From Coprinopsis marcescibilis (Eukaryota; Basidiomycota; Agaricomycetes; Agaricales; Psathyrellaceae): a DNA stretch of 64,000 nucleotides. The position numbers were made by a program, and so were the translations under genes. The stretch lies in assembly GCA_004369085.1 (NCBI GenBank), contig ML210150.1:1-64000 (forward strand), in the 5' to 3' direction. Of this stretch, positions 37,374-48,062 are shown piece by piece (within the stretch, counting starts at the first letter, position 1; every line of letters starts with the position of its first letter). The notes beneath the pieces were generated by a model. It saw only the letters and a program-made list of their open reading frames with translations. It was not told the origin of the DNA and made no database searches.

Positions 37374-38284
37374 TCAAGAGTCGTCGTCGCCTTGTCTGAA
37401 AGGCGATTCGACCCGTCTCATCTGATCCAAGTCATGGGTTTGGTTATCAACGGAATATACCGTGTGTTCTTGACGAGGAGGGTAGGGTACTGGTTCCGCA
37501 GGTAGTCTTTGCTTGGCGATGTAGTCACGTATGGTGGACGCAACGAGCTACAATGGCACGGATGAGATGAAGGGAACCAATGAAAGTACACGGGATCATA
37601 CGTTGTGATCTTCTTGGGAAGAACCTGAGTAGCAAGCAGCTACGGCGATAGGACAGCATGGCGCATTCTAAAAGGAATAGTATCGGCTTTTGAATGCCCA
37701 TGTCATGTTTTCATGTAGAGATTCGGTTTCTTTACCTCTAGCCAGATTGGAAAAGCTGGGCCCAAATATCAGTTGTCAGTCCTGCGTAGCCACATCGAAG
37801 CAGCCCTTACCTCCTCCGGTTATGCGGAATTCGCCTTCTATTCCCAGTTGGTTGGCAGTCTTGCCCATTGCATTCATTCCCTTTTGAACATAGAAGCTGG
37901 AGTGACCGGTTCTTTTGACGACGGAGATCATCCCTTCCAGGCAAGTCCAACTATCCAGTGACACGTCGCCAACACCTGTTGGATGGCCAAGATCTCCAAC
38001 CGTGCAGGAGAAGAGACAGTGGCCAGCGATCGTTTGAATGGAGATGACAAGTCCCTTTCCTTTGGCGTGGCGGGTAGACGCACGGAATCGCTTCCTGATC
38101 GATAGACCCTGAAAAGCAACACCGTCAATGAATGTGTCCACATCACTGTTGGACCAACTCTCTTTACCAAAGTCAAGGCGTCGTTGGAGTCAAAAGAAGA
38201 GAATTTGTACTTCTTTTCGTCTTCCAGGGCTTGGGTGGCGAGTTCTGCGTCAGAAGGAGGCATCGTATGAAACCGGTTGAACAT
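37374..38284 (-). CDS. UPF0303 / heme-degrading-domain (DUF336) protein, YBR137W-like
   Basis: Small cytosolic protein of about 200 residues. Seen: 'ELATQALEDEKKYKFSSFDS', 'GVAFQGLSIRKRFRAS', 'HCLFSCTVGDLGHPTGV', 'GMISVVKRTGHSSFYVQ' and 'GIEGEFRITGGGFPIWLEN', followed after a splice by 'CCPIAVAACYSGSSQEDHN' and 'LVASTIRDYIAKQRL'. This order matches the UPF0303/Haem_degrading family, whose biochemical role in fungi is unclear. A polar tail ends at 37374-37376. The start is the first ATG at 38284; an ATG at 38263 is an alternative. Three or more introns fall in the second half. It converges with DIS3, 127 bases away. Confidence 0.8.
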
Positions 38285-38839
38285 GAGCCTTTGATGGTCC
38301 AGAGAGAGAGCTGATTTGACTGTGAGCTACGCAATTAAGGGTGATCTGGGAGGGCGAGGGAAACGATGGAGTTGTCTAACACCGACTTGTCCGTGCCCAC
38401 GAACGCGTTGTTCCTCTCAACATGGTCGCAACGAGGCTGCCGCCTTGCACAAAATTTAAAAATTATCCCCCTTTGATATAATGAGAGTATAACGTCACAG
38501 ATACTGTAAATGCGCCAAGACAGGTGGCCTTCAGTGAGATATCGGTATAGATTTTACTGGAAAGCAGTCGAGATCGCGACCTTGACGCGTTGACTCTGCA
38601 GATAGTATACGGCCATGTTGAAGCCACGCTGCTAAAAATAGTTCTCAAAGTGTCCGGACATGCCCAATAAGTACTTCCTGCCAAGTCCAGCGATCGCAGC
38701 AAACAAAGATGGCGCGTCGCTCGAGTTGAGGGAGGGTGCTTACTTTGGTTGAATATGTCATACACAGGGAAGATATCTTGCCAGCATGAGGCTTTGACTT
38801 TGACATTATCGGTGTTACGGGGTAAACATTATGTAGCTA
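38285..38839. other. Intergenic region between P450 copy C and the UPF0303 gene
   Basis: About 555 bases; no gene seen. It contains the UPF0303 promoter and the 3' end of the P450. Confidence 0.5.
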
Positions 38840-41440
38840 CTATGCGACCAATGAGACTTTCAAAGGGAGTTGTGCGTTGCGTGGTCCATTTAACTCCCCT
38901 TCTGAGTCATCGGCCACGACTGGCCGAGTGATGATCGTCATCTGCCACGATACCCTTTTCTCAGCAGGAGAGAATCTGAAGGACTCGAGCAGAGTAGAAA
39001 GCACGACCTCTGAAAATTATATCAAGATTCGCGGAGTCAGTCAATGGTCATTGATTGGACTTCTGAGTACTAACTCATCTCAAGTTGCGCGAATTTGAAT
39101 CCGATGCACGCCCGACCACCGCCAATGAAGGTCATTCTATGCCGAAGAGATGTGTTCAGTGCAACTCGTAGGGCTTTGCCGAGGGGAAAGAAATTGAGAC
39201 GACCCCACTTACAAATGGGAATAAACCCCAGGGATACGTGCGTTCGCAACGCTTTCCGGAAGTGGGGACAGCCATCTTTCAGGCTTCCATTCGCGGGCAT
39301 CTGGTCCCCAAATCAAAGGGTCCTGGTTGCAGGCTCTAATGGAGACAATGAGCATTGTGTCACGCGGGATCACTACTTCATTGTATTCTTTTCCGTCGAG
39401 ACCGGTGAAGGATTGCGCGAGTGGAAGCACTCCATCCTGCTTGGCTCTTCATTATGTGTCAAAAAAGTGACTTGTAAGCCCTGTCATAAAGACTCACTCT
39501 CGTGACGTGAAAGGAAGAGGTGGGAACCTGTAGGTGTGACAAACTGTCAGCCTCGATCGGGCGCCTAAACAGGAGGCACATACAAGCGCAGCGTCTCCTT
39601 GCAAACAGCGTCAAGGTAGGGCAGCTGGTGTAGCTCCTCGTACATAAGCTGGTCATGAACCTTCTTCGCCGATCGAATTTCTTCTCTGAGTCTGTCTTGC
39701 ACATCTTGGTTTTCGCTAAGCAGATGTAAGACCCTTGAAAGGGCGTTTGACGTTGTATCCATCGCGCCAAACATGAGCGTGCTGGAGGCAGTAGACAGGA
39801 AACCGTTAGTGCTGCAATAGGATGCATTTTAACGGATCTGTACCAACCTCATCTGGCCCAACAATTCTTCTTTTGACATTTTTTCATCTTCCGGCGCCAT
39901 CATATTAGCTTTCACTAGCGAAAGTTCCCGCATTTAGGCAGTGAATTCAGCGGACTTTGGCACAGACTTACTCAGAATGCTGATAGCATCCCTGCCTTGC
40001 GATACCTGTTCGGTAAATACCTGATCGCCCTTTTCCAGCAAGTGCTTCTTGGTTTCGTAAATGTTCAAGACTGTGGCGTGCATCGTGTCAGATATGTCCC
40101 TAATTTCGTGCAGGTCTTTCCATGGCAGCATGTCCACAACAAACCGGCGGAATCGAGCAGAGCCCAAGTTCTCGACGTAGGGCAGTATCACGAACCGAGA
40201 AAAGGTGAACTTGGCCATGGTTTCCCTAAAACAAATCTTTAGTTCGATCTAGTCCAACGCCGAATTTGGGATTGGCTTAGCTCGCACATGACGCTTTTAG
40301 CCGCCTTGTAGAATGGATGTGGCGGAGACTCGGGCTCGAGGCGATCGAAGGAGGTTCCTAATCCACTTTGGCCTATGAGTTCCAAGGCAGTTCTGTTCAA
40401 CCAGGAAAACATTTCAATCTTTTCAGGAGTATTAGTCTTTCTTAAATGTTAGCGAGTCATAACACTGGCCTCTGTCTTTCCGCGAGAAATCTCAGCCCGA
40501 ATAGAGTTGCGAAGCTAGTTCAAGGGTTAGCGTACCAGTGTTAACACTGTTGACCGGGCACACCTTCTGAGTAACGTTATGGAAGATTGGAACTACAAGT
40601 GTGACACCATTAGTGAGCTCAGATTTGGCAGTTCCCTTGTCGACACGGCACCTACCCATGTCCCTGAGATGGTCAGACGCAAAAACCGGGTTGATAAGCT
40701 TTCTTTGTTTGCGATGGTGGTCCCCTGAGAACTGGCGATGAGGGGCCTTCCCAGCGCACAAACCCGAGATTTTTCGTACCTGAAATTGACATCAAACCAG
40801 GTCCAAAAATGAGTCTGTTGATTCTAGATTTAACGAGACAGGTGTTGGCTCAACGGGTGGCGATGTCATAGAGTAAACTACTGACCGAAGGATGTCATCG
40901 CTCTCTTCGAATGTAGTTTGGTCCTGAGCGGCGCTAATTTAAATAGATTAATTGCGGACAAGACGCGTTCGAGATCACCTTTATCATGAGATGATACAGA
41001 GCTTTCGGGTCGTGAACGTGAACCATTGTGCCCTATCCAATGATATTGTAAAACACGACATCGGCATAACATAGCTTCAAACACGCACCCCAAACGCACT
41101 CGCGATTCTGGCAATTCCGGGGTCTGAACGACAATGCGTCAGCAAACGGACTCGTAGCTCCCCTCGATAGGCGCTTACACTCTTCGGCAAGCTTGTCATG
41201 CCAACCCCACCCATCGACGTTGAAGAGATCCAGGAAATGACCTGAAAAAGACTTGAGTCGGAGCTGCGGCTGATCAACGAGGAGAGTACCAGTGACGAAT
41301 GAGTTCGACTTTGGCCCGGGAATGTTGCTGAGAGGATCTTTCGTTGTCAGCTTCCTGTAAAGAAGCCATCCGACCCAAGTGGCGGCAAGCACAGTTGCGG
41401 CTTGATTGGTATTGCCTGCCTCAGAGAGTGAAAGTACCAT
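38840..41440 (-). CDS. Cytochrome P450 monooxygenase (copy C)
   Basis: Third paralogue of the family. An N-terminal anchor ('AATVLAATWVGWLLY') precedes the hinge 'DPLSNIPGPKSNSFVTG'. Other blocks are 'GDHHRKQRKLINPVFAS', the I-helix 'FGAMDTTSNALSRVLHLL', the K-helix 'KETLR', 'WGPDAREWKPERWLSPLP' and the heme loop 'FIGGGRACIGFKFAQLE'. The C-terminus 'LPLKVSLVA' matches the other two. The same phase-1 intron occurs before 'PGIARI'. A TATAAGG element lies at 41501-41507 on the minus strand, 61 bases upstream. No disabling mutation was found. It is divergent from PEX12. Confidence 0.9.
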
Positions 41441-42440
41441 TGCGCTATCGCGGAGAGGTGATGATGGAGGCGTTGCCAGCCAAGGTACATTCCCTTCATG
41501 CCTTATAATGACCTGCTTTCTGATAACTCAATGCAGTCAGTGATTGATGAAACGTTTCAAGAATCAGATAGTACGTACAACTTAGCTCATACTTAGTTTG
41601 GCCTTGCCATCGCAGTCGTTCAACAAGGAAACGAAGGGAAGGAGGTGAAATCGACCAAGGGAATGGTATGTACCCGTATCTTCAACGAATCAGCGCGAGC
41701 CTTCAAGGAATGTGGATCAGAGTCCCTAACGTGGCGACGGGCCAACATATCAGTCCTCAGGTACTTACCTGCGGAATATGATTGATCTGTCGTTAATCGA
41801 GTCGTGACACGCGCTGAGAGACGGGGATTGCCGAATGGAAGTGTTGTATTGGAACATAAAATCTGTTGGTAGCGAGGATCGTGCAAGGGTCGTCTGGAGC
41901 GCTTCCAGTCAGATTGAGTTCGCCAACTTTACTGTCAGAAAGGACTTTAACAAGCGCTCAGACCCAACTCCGAGTCAGACCTTACTTCCGGGTCCATGTT
42001 TGTTTTTCCGAGAAAGCGGGAAATATCGTGTAATAAACTGGTATACAACATGCAGTTGACGCCCCTTGGACGTGCCGCAATTCAGTCGCGAATCGCTTAA
42101 CAGTCGTTTCCGGTGTCACAATAGTTAATATCTGACTCTCAGCCTTATCGACTCGAAACAGAATTTATACTACTTAGTAGATGGTCAGTCGCTCGGATGA
42201 AGCATGTCAGATGGCTAGTACCCACAGCGTCTCTCTCAGTAGTAGTGCAGAGTACATAGTACTAATTCAAAGCAGTAACGCCGTGGTTTGGTTTCGCGGT
42301 TTTTGGCTATTTATAGCATCAATCTTTCCCCGGCTTGTGTTAGTCCGGTCCCGGTGCTTGTCCGAGAAGTTCAGCATCATGTCCGGCTGCTTTGCCCCCA
42401 CCCTTCATCGACGACTTCACCTACGCGTATCTCCTCAACG
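41441..42440. other. Divergent intergenic region, P450 copy C to PEX12
   Basis: One kilobase. Apart from the P450 TATA-like element at 41501-41507 I see no gene; the open frame at 41835-42059 has no family features or neighbouring exons. Confidence 0.45.
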
Positions 42441-43809
42441 ATGGAATTCTTCAATGACTTGGGCTCTGACCCACTGAAACCGTCATTATTTGAGCTTGTC
42501 GCTCAAGAGCAATTGAAAGATTTGCTTCAACCAGCGTTGAAGTATGTATTGGCGGTATGGCCCTCCGCCTTTCTTGTCATGAGCTTACTGACTGACTCCC
42601 GTAGGTCTTCGCGCATCGTTATCCTCGGTACCTTATTCGCATAGTTAATCGACATGAAGAGTTCTATGCCTTGGTCATGTTAATAGTTGAGAGGCGTTAC
42701 CTCATGAAACACAGTACGTCCTCAGGCTTACTTTTGCTTGGTCGACCTAACAACCTGCAGACGCCTCATTCTCGGAGAACTTTTATGGGTTGAAACGTAG
42801 AAGAAGGCCATATATTGAAACAGATCGAACGAAGGCGGCTATAGGGCAGGTACCAGCAGGCGAAAGACTCCGGAGCCGAGAGATCTGGCAGTCCCTCGTC
42901 TTTCTGGTAGGCACTGCAACGTTCTTACGATGCACTTACGAGGTCTAACTTGACTAAATCAGGTTGGAATACCCTATGTAAGGGCGAAAGCTCATGACTA
43001 TTTCGAAGAATTAGGGGGTGGGGTGAGTTCCGACGTTCTTGAAGAGTCGATGGACACACGGCAAGTACGATTCCTAACGGACCAGGTGATGCCATTCAAC
43101 TAGTCTTTGAAACTCCACCTAACGACTGTTTCATTGCTAGAGTCTTGCTGGTCGTTCAAGACGCGCCTTCAGAAAGTTCTACCCTTGGTTAAATCTGACG
43201 TTCGAGGCGTGGCTCCTTCTTTGGAATGTCCGGTATCTCTTCAACAGAACCTCCGCGTACCGGCCGTGGTTGAGTTGGATAGGTGTCGACCTGCGCCGCT
43301 TAGGCGTCGAGGACCTCGTACGTATGGTACTCCTGTGGAGGTTACATGCTGACACTCCTGTCCAGAATGCCATGGCTTCTCTTGCCACCAAGTCAACGTC
43401 GAGCGAGGGGCTAAGCAGCATCTCGAGACTTAAGCTGCTATTACGGAACTCACCAAAACTCCTGCTTGACTCGTTACGTCTCTTGCTTCCAACAGCCATC
43501 TTTTTCGTCAAATTCTTAGAATGGTGGTACTCCCCTGGATCTCCAGCGCGGTCCCTGTCTTCAGCTCCTGTTGGCCCTGCTATCCCCCCTCCTCGCATGC
43601 TTCCTCCTCATCCACACGGTCTTGCTTTCGATAAACGAGCGTATGGCATCTGTCCGATTTGCAGAAACGAGATTAATAACGCGACGGCGCTACCTTCTGG
43701 TTACGTTTTCTGTTATCGTTGTGCGTACGAGCAAGTCGACCAGCAAGGAAAGTGTCCGATTACTCTGCTTCCGGCGCAAGCGTGGCAGCTCAGGAAGGTC
43801 TTGGTTTAA
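42441..43809 (+). CDS. PEX12: Peroxin 12, RING-type peroxisomal ubiquitin ligase subunit
   Basis: Membrane RING protein that with Pex2 and Pex10 ubiquitinates Pex5 during peroxisomal import. Seen: 'KPSLFELVAQEQLKDLLQPA', 'HRYPRYLIRIVNRHEEFYAL', 'RRYLMKHNASFSENFYGLKR', several hydrophobic helices including 'LLLPTAIFFVKFLEWWYS', and a C-terminal incomplete RING with 'CPICRNEINNATALPSGYVF', 'CYRC' and 'KCPIT'. The RING has fewer zinc ligands than a standard one, as is normal for PEX12. Four introns in the 5' half, then one long last exon. About 390 residues. Confidence 0.93.
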
Positions 43810-43936
43810 ATCAAATATTGTAATGACGTGGATACATCTACACTACTGTTGTACACTATGCAATGAATACGCACGTTCGTTGAAGACATGTTCTTGCTGC
43901 ACGAAATCACCATAATAGCCATCAACCAAAATTTTG

Positions 43937-43942
43937 CACGTG
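43937..43942. promoter_or_regulatory. CACGTG (Pho4-type) element upstream of PHO81
   Basis: Perfect CACGTG about 150 bases before the PHO81 ATG. In yeast PHO81 is itself a target of the bHLH factor Pho4, which binds this core; conservation of the link here is inference. Confidence 0.45.
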
Positions 43943-44091
43943 TGTCAAAATAGCAGGGAGAACATTTCCGCGTCAACGAGCTCAAGCCTTACTGCAGGCA
44001 AATTATTTCGATGGATGAAGACAGCTAAACAAATCGCGAAGAGAGAGTCTAATTTTGCTTTCCTCTTCCGTTCCCCCATCTATCAGGGCAG

Positions 44092-47000
44092 ATGAAGGTG
44101 ATCTCCTCGTTGCGGTCGTCTATAATCGCTTTTTGACAGTGTCTATCAGTTTGGCAAGCGCATTCAGGCTCAGCAGATTCCAGGATGGTCTGCGTACTAC
44201 CTGGACTACAAATTTTTGAAGAAGATTATATCTTCCCTCGCAGCAAACCGACCAGCGTCAGAAGCAGCCGCTTTGGCATTGGGGGTTCGTCCACCTTTTT
44301 CTCCAAGCTCGCCCTCAGTCCAGCCCCTATCCCAGACGCCACAGGTTCATTCGACGATCCAAAGCCCTACTAGTCCAGGACAGCCGCCTTTTTTCCCAGC
44401 CTCCGACTATGACGCAGGGCGTGGACCTGACTTCCAGGCTCACAAAGCCGCCTTTTTCTTCAAGCTTGAACGCGAACTAGAGAAGGTATGTCCGTTCCCA
44501 TTGTTCCAAGTGAACTAACTAGATGACCATGTCTGGTATAGATCAATGCATTCTACCTGCAGAAAGAAGCCGAGCTCAAATTACGGATGGAAACGTTGCT
44601 TTCCAAACGACGTGCCGCTGCGATAAGGGGTATGCCCGATGCAAACACCGGGTCGTTCCAGAATCGCGCGGAATGGAGTGCTGTCGAGGAAGGGTTTCGT
44701 TTGTTGGAGAGGGATCTCGGAAAATTACAGGCAAGTCTCGTCGATTTATGGTCGTGTGACATTGTGTTGATTGCAATCCAGAAATTCGTAGAAATCAATG
44801 CAGAAGGCTTTCGCAAGATTCTCAAAAAGTTTGACAAACGATCCACATCAACGACAAAGGAACTGTATCTTGCTCGTCAAGTAGATGTCCAGCCCGTCTT
44901 TAACCGACAGGTTTGTTCTTTTATCGTTTACGCGCGCTCGAAACGCTAAGCGCCATTCCAGCTTATATCTGAACTTGCCAACACTGTCGCAACCTGTCTT
45001 CTCGACATCACAGATCTGTCGTCTGGTCTCAGTTTTGAAGGCTCAAATAACAATGGCATCCTCACACAGCAGATCCTGACGGAAAGGACCCCCACATTTG
45101 GACCTTTTGGCGAGCTAGAGGGCAACTTTCACAAAGCCATTACTGCTGCCGACCCCGGTGCAATCAAGGATTGTGTCTATTATTCCAACATGCTCCGACA
45201 GCAAGGCGGTTCCACTGGAAATGTAACAAGAATCCTCTGGAATGTTATTCTCGACGCGCCTCCTGACTTGGCCGACCTCATCTTGGCATCACTATCCTTT
45301 CCCTTCGACTACCATTTCGTCGACGACATACACGGCCGAACGTGTCTTCACGAAGCAGCTATAGCAGGCGCCGAACGCTTGATCGACCTTTGCTTGCGAA
45401 ATGGAGTCTCCGTCGACACAGCAGACTTGTACGGCCGCACGGCTCTTCACTATGCTGTGATGAACGGCCATCCTGGTGCATGTCGCCAATTGCTGCAGGC
45501 AAACATTTCCCCGAACACGCTGGATCGCGACAATTTCAGCCCCCTGATATATGCCACCATGAAAGGCAACGTCGAATGCGTTCGCGTGCTCTTGGATGAG
45601 GGCAAGGTCTCCGCACAGTCTCCAGCACCGTCTGGCGATTTCAGCCCCCTGTCTCTCGCCGCGCAGGCAGGACACGTCAAAGTCGTGTTGATTCTACTGG
45701 AGCACAATGCTCCCTGTCTACCAAACACCAACGGCGAATACCCGATACACTTGGCGGCCCAGAAAGGACATAGCGAGGTGTGCAAGTTGCTCCTCCCCTG
45801 TGAAGGCTGGGATAAGCCCGACAAGTATCACGAATGGACGCCTCTGTTTCATGCAGCACGCTTTGGGCATGATGGATGCATCCGTGTCCTCCTCGATAAC
45901 GGGGCGAGACCGCTACTTCGAGATGAACTCGGCCATTCAGCTGCCCATTACGCCGCGTGGTACGGACACGTCGCTTGCCTGAAACTCTTGCTGGACTCGA
46001 GCAAGGAAAACCCAGAGACGTTCACCTTTTACGCAGCGTCTCCTCTTTCGCCGGCTAGTGGGGCTGGAGATGCTTCGCTGGACTCGGAAATGGATCTAAT
46101 CCCGTCATTATTTTTGCCGCCACCCATCATGCCTCACCGCGTATATGGCCACAACTATCTTGCTAACAATAACCTTGTGCAGGTCTTTATTGGCCGGTGG
46201 TCGCGCTCCTCGCCTAATGCTCCAAGTGTCCGGCTCCAACATCGACTCATCAGCCCCCTATTCAAAGACGAATATACACTTGCGACAAGTCCGCTGAAAC
46301 TGGTAATGACCACGAGTTCGAAAGTCAACACAGCTCCGTACTCCATGACGCTCCCACCCCAACCTGGAGAGGGATTCTTTTCCTTCCAAGCACCATCGTT
46401 ACGTGAACTATCGTTAGAGTTCTCGATTTATCCGAACTTTGGCACCAAGACTATTGGCAGAGCAGTCGGGCTTCCCTCACTCTTTGCCGGCATCGAGAAC
46501 AACCAGTTCTACACCCTGCCAATATTAGATCACCGGCTACACACCATTGGAGAGGTATTGACTATTTGACTCGTTTTCCCTCGGATGCAGTTGCTGACAA
46601 TCGATCCAGGTCGATTTCCATATCAACGTAATCAGGCCATTCGAAGGCGCTACTCTGGAAGTTGGGGGAGATGTCGAGACCTATTGGAAGTCGACAGAGA
46701 TCACGAGTGCACCCACTTTTGGTGGATCCGGAAGAAGTCGACAAAACAACCAACCCAGCTCAACACATACGTCACCGGGTTTGACCGTGCCTCCCGTTGG
46801 GAGCCAGGCTTTGACGCAATCATCTCTATATGGGGCCTACCTTCACGTTGTTGTCCAAGTTACACGCGATATGCATCCGGTACTGTTTTCGGAATGGCTC
46901 CTCCCCGGCTCAACAGCCGAAATTGGGGTTGCAGATGTTACGCTAACCCAATTCGAGACCCTTGCCCGGGCAGCAGGTAGGAGCTATGACGCGCATGTCA

Positions 47001-47855
47001 ACGATGTTAATCTAGACTATCAGTCTTTGCTATCCTCGTGCATGACTCCGCTCGAGTCAATTCTAAAGGTCAGGAGCATGATCCCAGATGCCTATTCCGC
47101 CCAAGATTCTTTTCAATGGCTGATAATCTGATTAGACGCTGCCCCCATCATTTAATCTCGTGTTGGAATTGGCATACCCCACCCAAGGAACCGTCAAGCA
47201 CCTGAACCTTGGACGTCGGCTTGAACTCAACGATTTCGTCGACTCCGTTCTTCGGACAATCTACGGCGTGTCAGCAAACGTCGGGACGACATGCCCTCGT
47301 CGCAAAGTTGCCTTTTTATCGTTCGCACCTGATGTCTGCTCTGCCCTAAATTGGAAGCAGCCAAACTGTAGGCGAACGAGCTTGTCAATGGCTTGGGGCC
47401 GTTTCTCACGCACACACAACATTTTAGATCCCGTTTTCTTTGCTTCCCAATGTGGTAGGAGCGGAATCAGTGGGTATTCGACCCAGCTCGCAGCAGGGTC
47501 GGCAGGGGACGACCAAAGGACGCTCAGCGTCGGTGCTGCTGTCGAGTTTGCAAAGTCGAACAACCTGCTAGGTGTGTTCATCGATGCAGATCTGCTGGTA
47601 AGTTCCGAGGTTGAAACGTGATAGCAACCACTAATTTGGGACTTGTCCCTTTTTCGTTTTGCGTTGGGGGGAAAGATCCGGGTACCATCTGCTGTCGACG
47701 GTATTAGAAGCTCTGAGCTTATCGTGGGGGTATTTGGGAATTCTGAGCATTTCTCACAGCTGACTTCGGCCGATAACGAGAGTTATGCTGTGGATGCTTA
47801 TTTCGACAATGGGACGATGACATTTGTGGACCGCTCGATGAGGGAACTGTCATAG
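44092..47855 (+). CDS. PHO81: SPX-ankyrin-GDPD-like CDK inhibitor, Pho81 type
   Basis: Phosphate-sensing regulator that in yeast inhibits the Pho80-Pho85 kinase. The SPX domain has 'MKFGKRIQAQQIPGWSAYYL' at the start, then 'DYKFLKKIISSL' and 'EGFRKILKKFDKRS', the lysine-rich inositol-pyrophosphate surface. About seven ankyrin repeats follow ('HGRTCLHEAAIAGAERLIDL', 'YGRTALHYAVMNGH', 'NGEYPIHLAAQKGHSEVCKL', 'LGHSAAHYAAWYGHVACLKL'). The C-terminal part is GDPD-like but lacks the catalytic HRG and ExD motifs, with 'FSEWLLPGS' and 'LVLELAYPT' in the equivalent places. That favours PHO81 over the active phosphodiesterase GDE1. Exon 1 is only six bases (ATGAAG, 44092-44097), followed by a 52-base intron. 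CACGTG lies about 150 bases upstream. Confidence 0.9.
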
Positions 47856-48062
47856 CTCCTTCCTCTCTCGTGTCGACTCTTTCCCTCCGGTTCTTTCCGT
47901 TACAAGTAACTCTTTTTGTGATATGTAGATGCCAATTGCGTGTGATACTATGATACAAATGCTGTGTGGTACATGGGGTTACTATACTTTGGTATACAGT
48001 AGCTGTCGAGTTGTTATACAAGTGAGATGATGCATGAGAAGGAGATTAAGAAATGTGAAGAC

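Noticed and set aside
41835..42059. Open frame in the P450 copy C/PEX12 spacer as a gene
   Set aside because: No recognisable domain, no supporting splice partners, and it lies in a likely promoter region.
44092..47855. Annotation as the active glycerophosphodiesterase GDE1
   Set aside because: The SPX-ankyrin layout fits both, but the GDPD catalytic motifs are missing, which favours PHO81.
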